From assembly GCA_937901745.1 (NCBI GenBank), contig CALGSZ010000130.1:1-64000 (forward strand): 64,000 nucleotides of DNA, read 5' to 3'. The DNA is from an uncultured Chloroflexota bacterium (GTDB lineage: Bacteria; Chloroflexota; Chloroflexia; Thermomicrobiales; UBA6265). Shown one piece after another: positions 31,740 to 40,906 of the stretch. Numbering within the stretch: position 1 is the stretch's first letter; every line of letters begins with the position of its first letter. A program made the translations under genes and the position numbers. A model generated the notes under the pieces. The model worked only from the letters and a program-made list of their open reading frames with translations, ran no database searches and was not told the origin of the DNA.

Positions 31740-32896
31740 CTCTGTGCTGCCTCCCGAATGGCCGCGGCGACGACTTCCCCCGCCGCATCCCACCGATAGC
31801 GACGGGCGCGCTGCTGCCGTGCCGCCACCGCCTCAGGCGACGACTCCGCCGGATTGAGCGCGCGCAGGATCGCTGCCGCCAGCGCCTCCGCGTCCGCCGG
31901 CTCGACGTACGTCGCGCAATCGCCGCCAACCTCCCGCAGCGCCGGCGCCGTGCTGGCGACGACCGGCCGGCCCGCGGCCAGCGCCTCCAGCACCGGCAGG
32001 CCAAATCCCTCGTACCAGGACGGATAGATGACGACGCTGGCCCCGGCGTAGAGCCCCGGCAACGCCTCGTCCGGCACGTAGTCGAGCAGGCGCACGCGAC
32101 CGGCGCGGACCAGCGGCTCCGCCGAGGCCAGAATCGGTTCCGTCTCCCAACCCGGCCGCCCGGCAACGACCAGCGGAATGTCGAGATCCCGCTCCAAGAA
32201 CGAGATCGCGCGAAAGAGCGTCACGTGGTTCTTGCGCGGCTCCAGCGTCCCGACCGTCAGCAGGTAGCGCTCGGGCACGCCGAGCCGCCCTCGCTCCTCG
32301 GCGGTCAGCGGCGTCGTCGTGAAAAAGCGCTCCTCGACGCCGTTGGGCGCTACCACGATCTTGCCCGGATTGACCCGGTACCGCTCGATCAAGTCTCGGC
32401 GCGTCGTCTCGGACACGGCCACAACCCGCCGCGCTGCCGCCACTTGACGCGGCACCACCGCGCACAGATAGCGCCGCAGCGGCGCCGGAGCCCGCTCCGG
32501 GCAGATCTCGAACGCCAAGTCGTGCACCGTGACGACGCTCGGCGTCCGCAAAGCTGGCGGAGCCGTGAAATCGGGCGAATAGACGACATCTGCCGGGAAG
32601 CGCGTCAGCGCCTGGATCGGAACCGGGATTCGCGCCCGGTACCAAAGCTGATCCATCCGCCGCCGGCTCAGCGGCGCGCGCGACGTTCTCGGCGCCGACA
32701 GCGAGTCGAACTGCTCCAGCGTCGCGGTCGCGAACGGCGCCGGACCGGGCCGCTCCGCCGCGTACCAAAGGAGCACGTCCGGATCCCCGAGTGCCCGGAC
32801 AGCGGCGGGGACCACCTGCCGGGAATAGCGGCCGATGCCCGCTCCCTGATTGAAAGCGGCGCTGGCATCGATCAGAAGGCGAAGGCGCTGTCCCAT
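31736..32896 (-). CDS. Glycosyltransferase family 4 (GT-B fold)
   Basis: A 386-residue retaining GT-B glycosyltransferase. The N-terminal domain begins RLLIDASAAFNQGAGIGRYS; the donor-binding half has TVGTLEPRKNHVTLFRA (about 213-229) and the E-x7-E motif in YPSWYEGFGLPVLEALAAG (about 303-321). It probably adds hexoses to a lipid-linked precursor in the cytoplasm. It sits 13 bp after the LPG-synthase-TM-like gene within a polysaccharide operon. Confidence 0.92.
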   Translation of the reverse strand: MGQRLRLLIDASAAFNQGAGIGRYSRQVVPAAVRALGDPDVLLWYAAERPGPAPFATATLEQFDSLSAPRTSRAPLSRRRMDQLWYRARIPVPIQALTRFPADVVYSPDFTAPPALRTPSVVTVHDLAFEICPERAPAPLRRYLCAVVPRQVAAARRVVAVSETTRRDLIERYRVNPGKIVVAPNGVEERFFTTTPLTAEERGRLGVPERYLLTVGTLEPRKNHVTLFRAISFLERDLDIPLVVAGRPGWETEPILASAEPLVRAGRVRLLDYVPDEALPGLYAGASVVIYPSWYEGFGLPVLEALAAGRPVVASTAPALREVGGDCATYVEPADAEALAAAILRALNPAESSPEAVAARQQRARRYRWDAAGEVVAAAIREAAQR

Positions 32897-32909
32897 CGCC
32901 CCTACCTCG

Positions 32910-34037
32910 TCACCGCACGTCGTTGCGGAGCCGCCTCAGATACAGGACGAGTCCAACCGCGACGAGGCTCCAGTAGGTCAACAGACGGTCCAGCACCGCG
33001 ATCGAGCCGCCCAGCGAGGACTCGACGCCGACCAGCTTCAGCACGCTGATCACCGCGACCTCGACGACGCCGAGACCAGCGGGCGTGACCGGCAAGGTCG
33101 TCAGCAGCGCGCCCATCAGCGAGACGAACGCCGCCGTCGGCACGCTGATTTCCGCGCCCACCGCCGACGCGACGAGGAAAAAGCGCAGCCCATCCGCCAC
33201 CCAGATCAAGACGCTGACGCCGAGCGGCCGCCACGGATTGCGCAGGCACGCGAAGATCGCGTCGTGGAGATGGCCGAACTGCGATTGGAACCGCGCTGGC
33301 AGCCGTTGCTGGACGGCATTCCTCGCGAACCACAGCGCCAAGACGCCGATGAAGCCGACCGCCAGCAGCGCCAGCCCCATCGTCAGGGTCCGGGTCGCCT
33401 CTTGCGGCAGGTGCCCACGGAACGCGATTGCTCCAGCGCCGGCCATCGTCGCGAAGAGCACCACCAGGTCGGTCAGCCGCTCCGCCAGGATCGTCCCGAA
33501 CGAGGCGCTGAACGACGCGCCAGTCTCCCGCTTCGCGAGGAACGCGCGGTAGGCGTCGCCGAGCTTCGCCGGCACGACGCTGTTGACGAACCAGGAGAGC
33601 ATGATGATCTCGGCGAACCGGCGCGCGGGCGGAACGGTATAGCCGCGATCCTGCCGAATACCGGCCTCCTCCATCATCCAGCGCCACCGCACCGCGCGCA
33701 GCCCGAAGGAGCCGTAGTAGAGCGCGCAGGCAAGCGCGTAGAGGCGAAGGTCGGCATGGCGGATGTTCCGCCACACCGCGCCGATATTGATGTCCAGGCG
33801 GAAGAAGAAAAAGACGAGGATGCCGACCGCGATCAGGAACGAGAGGATCGTATGCGGCTGCAGCAAGCGCCGTCCGAGCGGCTCCGGCTGCCGGGCCTCT
33901 TGCTCCTCGCCACTCGGTGCGGCGACCGCCCCCGCGTTCACTGGCGACGCTGGCATCTCCGCGGTCGCCTCCGCCGCAGCGCCATCGGCCCCGGCGAGCC
34001 GGTCTGCAACTGGACTGGATCGCCGCCGCGGCATCAT
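32910..34037 (-). CDS. Lysylphosphatidylglycerol synthase TM-domain (UPF0104) family protein
   Basis: A 375-residue integral membrane protein of PF03706. After a 60-residue hydrophilic N-terminus there are about eight spans, with family features RAVRWRWMM (about 115-123), SWFVNSVVPAKLGDAYRAFLAKRE (split in the family as NxxxPxxxGD..R) and VTPAGLGVVEVAVI near the C-terminus. Such proteins may act as lipid- or lipid-linked glycan flippases, or as membrane parts of aminoacyl-lipid synthases; the synthetase domain of MprF is absent. The start ATG overlaps the previous stop. Confidence 0.87.
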   Translation of the reverse strand: MMPRRRSSPVADRLAGADGAAAEATAEMPASPVNAGAVAAPSGEEQEARQPEPLGRRLLQPHTILSFLIAVGILVFFFFRLDINIGAVWRNIRHADLRLYALACALYYGSFGLRAVRWRWMMEEAGIRQDRGYTVPPARRFAEIIMLSWFVNSVVPAKLGDAYRAFLAKRETGASFSASFGTILAERLTDLVVLFATMAGAGAIAFRGHLPQEATRTLTMGLALLAVGFIGVLALWFARNAVQQRLPARFQSQFGHLHDAIFACLRNPWRPLGVSVLIWVADGLRFFLVASAVGAEISVPTAAFVSLMGALLTTLPVTPAGLGVVEVAVISVLKLVGVESSLGGSIAVLDRLLTYWSLVAVGLVLYLRRLRNDVR

Positions 34038-35485
34038 CCGGCCGCCACCCGCGCGACGGGCAACTCAGCCGCGAAATGGGTCGGCGCGCGACTCTGGCCG
34101 GTCGTCAATGCCCAGACCACCGCCAGTTGCAGCCCGAGACTGAGCACGTGCAGATACTCCACGAGATTGTGGGCGGCGACCGCAGTCGTGACGCCGATCG
34201 CCCCGACGACGAGCGCGCGAGAAGCGCCATCGCCCGCCTCACGCAGCCGCCGCCACAAGGTCCGCGCCACCACGCCGATCAGCGCGAGATACGCTACCAA
34301 CCCGGTGACCCCGGCCTGCGCCAGCGCCTGGAGATAGGCGTTGTGGGCGTGCCCACGTGGAATCCGAAAGCGCCAGACCTGCGTCATCTCCCGAAACCGC
34401 TCGTTGAAGTTGCCGGCGCCCACCCCGAGGATCGGCTGCCGCCGCGCCATCTCGATCGCCGCCCGCCAATGCGCCGCTCGCTCGTGCGAGGCAAAGTTCG
34501 CTACCGTTACCTGCTGCTCCCCGCCGGACGCGATCGCCTCCGGCCCGATCCTCTGTACAATTCGCGTGCCGAGAGGTGTAAGGAGCACGACGACAACCGC
34601 CACGGGCGCCGCCACAAGGCCGATCCGGCGCACTCGCCCGCCACTGAGCCAGACAACCGCAGCGATCCCAGCCGCAAACCCAAGGATACCCCCGCGCGAC
34701 TGCGTCAGCGCGAGCGCCGCGGTTCCCATCAAGACAGCGGCCCAACCGGCCATCGTCCACCGGCCCGCGCGTAGGATACTCGCGCCAGCCCGATCGGCGA
34801 CGACCAGCGCGATGAAGAGTGGAACCGTCATCTCCAGATAACCGGCGAACGGGTTCGGCTCGCCGAACGTCCCGAACGCCCGCGTGATCCCGCCAGCCGA
34901 GAAGGACGGTGGCCCCGCCCGCGTCGCCACCTGCCAGAACGCCAGGAGCGCCATCGCCGCCGTCGCCGCCATCATCGCGCCCACGATTGGCAAGCGATCC
35001 CGGCCGGACGCGATCACCTGCCGCGCCATCACGTAGACGGCGAGCGCGACGCCCCAGCGGTAGACCTCCCCGGCCCACGCGCCGAGATCGCGCGCCACCG
35101 CGCCGCTGGCGACGAGGACGACGACGTAGACGAGCCAGGCCGCGCCGATCCCATCAACGACGATCGGCGACCGCTGCACCGCGCACCGCAGCAGCCAACC
35201 TGCCAGCCCGGCCATGACGACGACCTTCGTCGCGGTCAAGCCCGCCGGGCCTTCGAGCGCCCGCTGCACCGGAACGGACGCCACGATCGCCGCCACCGCC
35301 CATTCCGGCGCCCATATTGCGCAGGCCCCCGTCGCCAGCCCGATCAGCCCGAGCACGACGAGCGGCAGCGGCAGAACGACGAACGCGGCAGCGCCGCCAA
35401 GCGCCACCATCCCGATCGCGATGACGCGCCAGTCGAGACCAAACGGCGCGGAATGGACCGGTTCTGGCCGGGCCGGGCACATCAT
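34034..35485 (-). CDS. O-antigen ligase/polymerase (Wzy/WaaL) family protein, copy 2
   Basis: A 483-residue polytopic protein of the Wzy_C family, with about 12 spans and a long periplasmic loop near the C-terminus. The loop has the typical ILGVGAGNFNERF and GHAHNAYLQALAQAG, containing the conserved His (about residue 380). These proteins polymerise or ligate lipid-linked glycans at the outer face of the membrane. The ATG at 35483-35485 overlaps the stop of the preceding gene; a longer frame to 35587 runs inside that gene and is rejected. Confidence 0.87.
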   Translation of the reverse strand: MMCPARPEPVHSAPFGLDWRVIAIGMVALGGAAAFVVLPLPLVVLGLIGLATGACAIWAPEWAVAAIVASVPVQRALEGPAGLTATKVVVMAGLAGWLLRCAVQRSPIVVDGIGAAWLVYVVVLVASGAVARDLGAWAGEVYRWGVALAVYVMARQVIASGRDRLPIVGAMMAATAAMALLAFWQVATRAGPPSFSAGGITRAFGTFGEPNPFAGYLEMTVPLFIALVVADRAGASILRAGRWTMAGWAAVLMGTAALALTQSRGGILGFAAGIAAVVWLSGGRVRRIGLVAAPVAVVVVLLTPLGTRIVQRIGPEAIASGGEQQVTVANFASHERAAHWRAAIEMARRQPILGVGAGNFNERFREMTQVWRFRIPRGHAHNAYLQALAQAGVTGLVAYLALIGVVARTLWRRLREAGDGASRALVVGAIGVTTAVAAHNLVEYLHVLSLGLQLAVVWALTTGQSRAPTHFAAELPVARVAAG

Positions 35486-36936
35486 GCGGCGCCCGTCCTC
35501 TCCGGAACCGGCTGAGCGACGCGATCGCCCGCCGCGTCTTGCCCTTGCCGCGACAGGTGGAACTCGAGCAGCGCGACGAAGAACCACGTCATCACGGCCA
35601 GGTCGGGCAGGAAAAAGCTGTTGTCAACAAGCCCGTGAACCACTCCGCCGACCAGCGCCGCCGCCGCGCCCACCGCCACGCCCCCGGCCGCCACCGCCTG
35701 GCGTCGGATGCGAGCCAGCGCCCAGCCAAGCGCCCCGATCATCGCCGCGAGCACGACGAGGCCTGCCAAGCCGAGCCGGAGCCAGAAATCCAGCACGAGG
35801 TTATGGGGATGCGACGTGTACCGCTCCGCCCAACCCGCCGGATCGACGTAGCGCGGCCGGTATTGATAGAGGAACTGATCCAGACCGACGCCGAAGATCG
35901 GATGATCGCGGATCATGCGGATGCTGGCCGACCAGAGCAGCTCGCGGGTAGACGCCGACCCATCGGAGCCAGTCGCCAGCAGGCGCTGCTCCGCCAGCAT
36001 GCCGAACGCGGCGACTGCGACCACGGTCGAGACCATCAGCCATCGCCACGCGCCTTTCGACCGCGCCAGCCAGATGATCGTCGCCCCGCCGGCCACCGCC
36101 GCCAGGAACCCGCCTCGCGAGACCGTACTGGCGAGCCCCGCCCCAATCGCGATCAGGACCGGCGCCAGCCGGCGGCGCTTTTCCGCCTCGACGAGCGCCA
36201 TGCCGCCGAGCAGCAGCCCGACGCGCTCCAAGTAGAGCGCCAGATGGTTCGGATGGGAGTACGGACCGGTCGCCCGCCGGGCCGCGTCCGCCTCGATTGT
36301 CCCGTACCCCGTCAGTACCTGAACGGCGCCGACGAGCGCCGCCACCACCGCGGCCGCCACAAAAGCGGTAATGAGCAGCCGCTCGCCGCCCCGGCGTAGC
36401 GTCCACCGCGCGAGCGCGATGATCGCCACTGGCTCCAGGATCACCAGCCGGTACTCGCGCAGGCTCTCACCGATGTGGCGAGGATCGGCGACGGTGAAGA
36501 GCGAGAGCGTCGCGGCGGCGATGAGCACGATCGGTAGCGCCAGCGTCGGCAGCGGCCTTAGCAGCCGGCTCACGACCGTAAGCGAGCGGGACCGAACGAC
36601 CTCAAGCGCGACTTGCGCCGCCAAGCCGATGGTCCCTAGGACGATCGCCAGCTCCAGGAGGCTGAAGCGCGATTCCCCGACCGAGACGGGTTGGAGAACC
36701 AGCGGCACGCTCGCCAGCGCGGCGGCGGTCGCGGCTGCCGGCGCGATCACCGCCGCAACACCAGCGCAGGCGATTGCGAGCAGCGCAACCGGCAAGGGCA
36801 CGCCGATCGCCAGCGTCAGCCCTGCCAGCAGCAGCGCGGCCAGAGCGCCGAGGTCGGTGACACGCCCCGCGCCTAGCGAGCGCTGCGCGCGCGAGAGGAA
36901 TCCATCAGTGGTAGCCGACCGGTCGAGTGCGATCAT
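35482..36936 (-). CDS. O-antigen ligase/polymerase (Wzy/WaaL) family protein, copy 1
   Basis: A 484-residue Wzy_C-type membrane protein with 11-12 spans. The extracytoplasmic loop reads PIFGVGLDQFLYQYRPRY and TSHPHNLVLDFWLRLGLAG, the counterpart of the HAHNAYL loop of the next gene. Two adjacent, clearly diverged members suggest a polymerase plus a ligase, or two polymer types. The ATG at 36934-36936 overlaps the stop of the glycosidase-like gene (ATGA). Confidence 0.86.
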   Translation of the reverse strand: MIALDRSATTDGFLSRAQRSLGAGRVTDLGALAALLLAGLTLAIGVPLPVALLAIACAGVAAVIAPAAATAAALASVPLVLQPVSVGESRFSLLELAIVLGTIGLAAQVALEVVRSRSLTVVSRLLRPLPTLALPIVLIAAATLSLFTVADPRHIGESLREYRLVILEPVAIIALARWTLRRGGERLLITAFVAAAVVAALVGAVQVLTGYGTIEADAARRATGPYSHPNHLALYLERVGLLLGGMALVEAEKRRRLAPVLIAIGAGLASTVSRGGFLAAVAGGATIIWLARSKGAWRWLMVSTVVAVAAFGMLAEQRLLATGSDGSASTRELLWSASIRMIRDHPIFGVGLDQFLYQYRPRYVDPAGWAERYTSHPHNLVLDFWLRLGLAGLVVLAAMIGALGWALARIRRQAVAAGGVAVGAAAALVGGVVHGLVDNSFFLPDLAVMTWFFVALLEFHLSRQGQDAAGDRVAQPVPERTGAA

Positions 36937-38756
36937 GCCCATCGAGCCGGTCGCCAATCGGGAAGGTGCGGCAGCGGTGGTCGCAACTCGACGCCGCGTC
37001 GTCGCTGGAGATACCCCGCACGCAGCGCCGCGACGTACGCTACCTCACGGAAGGCGAGGACGAGCAGCACCAGCGCCGTCATCGCCAGGATCACAACCGG
37101 CCACATCAACGGCGCGTCCCGAGCCACGACCAATCCGCCGATCGTGAGCCGAGCCGCGCCGGTGGGCAAAGCCCCTTTCCCGTCCAACGTGATCGTCAGG
37201 ACGTGCAACCCGTCGTCGAGTCCCGACGCCAGCGTGATCGGCACGTCCTGCGCCCGATAATAAGACAAGTCGATCCGCGTTGCGTCGCCATCGCTCTCCC
37301 ACCCCGGCAGCGGCCCACCATCCAGCGTCACGCGCGCGACCCCGGCTTGCGGACTTTGCCGCAGGTAGGCGCTGACCGCGGTCCCGTAGAAGCGCAGCGT
37401 TACCGAGGCCCCGACCTCGCTCGTCGTGCGGAAGACGCGCTCGACCCCGTCGATCTGCAAGTGCTGCCGCCCCCACGTCCCTTGATAGACGACGGGTCGC
37501 GCCTCGGTCGGCACATAGCCGGTCGAGGCAGCCGTGCCAGCCGCGCTGGTACCGTACTCAGCGAGCTTGCGGAACGTCAGCGAGGCGGATCCGTCCGGAC
37601 CGAACAGCGCATAGCCGGCGGCATCCTCGCTCCGGGGCACCAAGTCCCAATAGAACATCGGCCCAACCCACGGCCACTCGGCTCTGGCCCGCTTGACCGC
37701 CGCCACGCTGAAGTCGGCCTGCTCTTCTTCTGAGACCTTCCGCCCCGGACCGCCGTCCCATCCGACATGCGTCAGCCAAATCGGCCGCGTCTGATCACCT
37801 TCCTCGATCAGCAGCTCCCGGAACAGCACTGCCCGCGAGAAGTTCGTTCGATCCGGCCGGACGCGCCGGTCGTACGGCGACGCCGTCCCACCATCCACTC
37901 GCGCCGAGACGATGTCGAAGTACGACTCGGCGTCGATCTCGTAGAGCCGGCGGAGAAACTGGAGATCGGAGCTGCCGTTGCCCGGATCGAGCTCCGCGAC
38001 AACGATGCGCGTCTCCGGACTCGCCAGCCGCACCGCGTTGAATCCCAGCGCCAGGAGCGACAGGTACTCCTCCGGCCGCGCCGCCCGGCCACCCCAGTGA
38101 TCGGCGTTGTTCGGCAGGTCCCAGAGCTGGACGAAGGGAACGCGCGCTTGGTAGTGCCGGGCGAACTCCGAGGCGAAGTTCGCGAAATCCTCCATCCGCG
38201 CCGGCGGAGCGTCGGTCGTCGGCGCCGCGTCCGGAGCGCGCGCCCACGCAGGAGCGTCCACGAGCACGCCGAGGATCTGAATGCCGTGGACATTGAACGC
38301 CTCGACGACCCGGTCGTACGCCTCCCATGTGAACTCGCCCCGCTGCGGCTCGATCCGAGACCAGGAGAATGGCTGACGGACGTAGAGGAACCCCGCCTCC
38401 TTCAGCGCCGCCGCGATCGCCTCATAGCCTGAGGGGTCGAACAGCAGAAGATCGACGTTCGTCGCCAGCTCGCGGCCGGATGCCTGCAAGACGAACGGCG
38501 GGTTCGCGCTCGTCTCGACGCCGCGATGCAGGTAGACGTTGGCAATCGCCCCGCCGATCGCAACGCACAGCCCGAGGAGCACGAACACGACCGCGCGGGC
38601 AATGCGCGCCGCATCGTCGTCGGCATGACTCTCGCCGACGAGATCGCCGATGACCCGGCCGGCTGGCCGCCTCACGCGCTCCGGAGTCCCGGATTCCGCG
38701 CTCGACTGGCCGTTGCTCCTAGCTCCCACCCGCGGGCGTGCCCGCTGCGTCCCCAT
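36933..38756 (-). CDS. Membrane-anchored glycoside hydrolase-like protein
   Basis: A 607-residue protein with three parts: a 40-residue cytoplasmic start and one membrane span (about residues 54-74); a TIM-barrel-like domain resembling clan GH-A hydrolases (FLYVRQPFSWSRIEPQRGEFTW, about 115-136; VQLWDLPNNADHWGG; IWLTHVGWDGGPG; MFYWDLVPRSEDAAG); and a beta-sandwich domain (YQGTWGRQHLQIDGVERVF onward) followed by a C-terminal span. The usual acid Glu after the strand-4 Asn is not clear here (NN in LPNNAD), so it may bind rather than cleave. Start uncertain: ATG 38756 chosen over TTG 38765. It leads the polysaccharide operon. Confidence 0.72.
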   Translation of the reverse strand: MGTQRARPRVGARSNGQSSAESGTPERVRRPAGRVIGDLVGESHADDDAARIARAVVFVLLGLCVAIGGAIANVYLHRGVETSANPPFVLQASGRELATNVDLLLFDPSGYEAIAAALKEAGFLYVRQPFSWSRIEPQRGEFTWEAYDRVVEAFNVHGIQILGVLVDAPAWARAPDAAPTTDAPPARMEDFANFASEFARHYQARVPFVQLWDLPNNADHWGGRAARPEEYLSLLALGFNAVRLASPETRIVVAELDPGNGSSDLQFLRRLYEIDAESYFDIVSARVDGGTASPYDRRVRPDRTNFSRAVLFRELLIEEGDQTRPIWLTHVGWDGGPGRKVSEEEQADFSVAAVKRARAEWPWVGPMFYWDLVPRSEDAAGYALFGPDGSASLTFRKLAEYGTSAAGTAASTGYVPTEARPVVYQGTWGRQHLQIDGVERVFRTTSEVGASVTLRFYGTAVSAYLRQSPQAGVARVTLDGGPLPGWESDGDATRIDLSYYRAQDVPITLASGLDDGLHVLTITLDGKGALPTGAARLTIGGLVVARDAPLMWPVVILAMTALVLLVLAFREVAYVAALRAGYLQRRRGVELRPPLPHLPDWRPARWA

Positions 38757-38899
38757 CGTCGCCAATGTCGCGAACCGCTCCCCTCGGATTCGAGCGGGAC
38801 AATGCCGGCCCGTCGCCCCTGGCCGGACGGGGAGAGTATAGGCCGGGCAGCGTCCCGCGGTCCCTGGCAGGCGGCGCGGCTCTACGTAACTGACGTATC

Positions 38900-40906
38900 A
38901 TGATCGGTATGCATGTCCTGACGCCCTCCGACGAACGACGCGTCGCACCCGCGATCAACTTCCTGGCTCAACAGCTAGACCGTGAGCTCGAGCAGGCCTA
39001 TGGCGGCGCCGATGCCTCGAGCGCCCGCTCGCAGCCGCTGCGCGCCGCCTGCGAACGCTACGGGGCGGCAGCAGCCGCGGCCGACATCCCGCTTGAAGAC
39101 GCGATGGCAGCAGCCATCGACATCCTCCAGCGCCTCTTCGACCGTCTCGGCGGGCACGCGACCGACCCGGCTACGACCATCGCGGCCGCCATCGCCCTCG
39201 CCGCCGTCGCGCGGGCCTATCACGGGGCCGCTTCGGCCGACCAGGCTGGGGAAGCCCAAGGCCAGGTACCGACGCACGTCGCTCGCCTGCGCGCGCTCTA
39301 TCGCATCAACCGCGCGGCGACCGCCAATCTCGAGCTCGCGGAGATGCTCGACACCGTCGTCAAGGTCGTCGCCGACACGACCCAGAGCGACGCCTGCGCC
39401 GTCTTCCTTTACGATCACGCGACGGAGACGCTCGCCCTCCGCGCCGCGGTCGGGCTCAATCCCTCGTCCGTCGGCGCCCTCATCATCCGACCCGGAAGCG
39501 GCGTCACCGGCCGCGCCGCCACCGAGCGCCGGCCCATCATCGCGGTGGACGCCCGCGACCACGAGAATTGGGTCAGCTCTCCGGTCTTCGGGGATGTCGT
39601 CTACGCCTCGCAGGCATCCGTGCCCATGCTCATCAAGGGGCAGGACCGCCTCGTCGGCGTGCTGAACATCCTGACTGTCGCCCGCCGCGAGTTCGACGAC
39701 GAAGAAGTTGACTTCCTACAAACGGTCGCCGGCGAGCTCGCCATCAGCATCGAGAACGCGCGCCTCTACAGCCGCACCGACGCCCGGCTGCGCCGCAAGG
39801 TGGCCGAGCTTGGCACTCTGCAGCGCGTCTCGCGGATGGTCGCCTCCTCGCTCAACCTGCAGGATGTGCTCCGCATGATCGCCGAAGCGGCCGTCGAGCT
39901 CATCCGAGCCGATGCGGCGGCGATCTTCCGCGTCTCCCGCCGCGCGGGAGCGGGCAACGGGATCAATGGCGATCACGGACCGATCGTCGAGTATCGCGTC
40001 GGCCCGTCACGCCAGCCCGCCGACGTGGAGGCGCGCAACCAGTTCATCCTCGACGTCATCCAAACCGGCAACGCCCAGACGACCGAGATGAATTACGTCG
40101 ATGGACGTGGCCGGCTCTTCTGCGTGCCGTTGCGCTCGGCGCGAGAGACCTGGGGCGCGCTCTGTCTCCGCCTGCCGCCCGGCAGGGAGCTGACCGAGGA
40201 CGAGCAGGGGCTCCTTCAGGCATTCACCGATTCGGCCTCAATCGCGATCGAGAATGCCCAGCTTTACCAGGACGCGAAGCACGGCCTGGAGACCGCCTCG
40301 ACTCTTCTCCAGGAGATGCACCACCGGGTCCGGAACAATCTCCAGACCGTCGCCGCGCTCCTCTCGATTCAACTCCGGCAGATCGAGGACCAACCCGCGG
40401 CTTATCACCTGCGCGAGGCGATCAGCCGGGTCCAAGCGATCGCGGCTGTCCACGACCTCCTGAGCGACGAGGACCGTCTCGCCGGCGCCACCATTGACGC
40501 GCTCGCCCGCCTCGTCGCCGATGAGGCGCAATCGACGCTCGTCCCGCCCGGCCTGCACGTCACCTTCGAGATTCCGCCGAGCGATATCGCCGTCTCCTCG
40601 AAGCAGGCGACCGTGCTTGCCTTGCTCATCAACGAGCTCGTCGCGAACGCGGTCAGTCACGGCTTCCGCGGCCTGAGCCACGGAAAGGTCACCATCCGCG
40701 CGCACCGCTCCGGACGGATCGCCACGCTCGAGGTCGAGAACGACGGACAGCGCATCCCGGCGGACTTCAATCCGCAGGCGAGTCAAGGTCTGGGGATGAG
40801 AATCGTTCAGCGGCTCGTTAGCGCCGACCTACGCGGGCACTTCACGATCCGGCCGACCGAGACCGGCACGATCGCGGCGATCAGCTTCCCACTAACCGAC
40901 CTCTGA
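38900..40906 (+). CDS. GAF-domain sensor histidine kinase (HisKA_2 type)
   Basis: A 668-residue cytosolic kinase with no membrane span. After an alanine-rich helical N-terminus there are two GAF domains (about 145-300, containing VGLNPSSVGALIIRPGSGVTG; and about 310-460). The dimerisation/phosphoacceptor segment LLQEMHHRVRNNLQTVAALL has the HRVRNN-type His (about residue 475), and the ATPase part has LALLINELVANAVSHGFRG (N box) and LEVENDGQRIP then GLGMRIVQRLV. Such kinases usually respond to small ligands, redox or light. No response regulator is adjacent. Its 3' end overlaps the convergent glcF by 15 bp. Confidence 0.88.
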   Translation: MIGMHVLTPSDERRVAPAINFLAQQLDRELEQAYGGADASSARSQPLRAACERYGAAAAAADIPLEDAMAAAIDILQRLFDRLGGHATDPATTIAAAIALAAVARAYHGAASADQAGEAQGQVPTHVARLRALYRINRAATANLELAEMLDTVVKVVADTTQSDACAVFLYDHATETLALRAAVGLNPSSVGALIIRPGSGVTGRAATERRPIIAVDARDHENWVSSPVFGDVVYASQASVPMLIKGQDRLVGVLNILTVARREFDDEEVDFLQTVAGELAISIENARLYSRTDARLRRKVAELGTLQRVSRMVASSLNLQDVLRMIAEAAVELIRADAAAIFRVSRRAGAGNGINGDHGPIVEYRVGPSRQPADVEARNQFILDVIQTGNAQTTEMNYVDGRGRLFCVPLRSARETWGALCLRLPPGRELTEDEQGLLQAFTDSASIAIENAQLYQDAKHGLETASTLLQEMHHRVRNNLQTVAALLSIQLRQIEDQPAAYHLREAISRVQAIAAVHDLLSDEDRLAGATIDALARLVADEAQSTLVPPGLHVTFEIPPSDIAVSSKQATVLALLINELVANAVSHGFRGLSHGKVTIRAHRSGRIATLEVENDGQRIPADFNPQASQGLGMRIVQRLVSADLRGHFTIRPTETGTIAAISFPLTDL

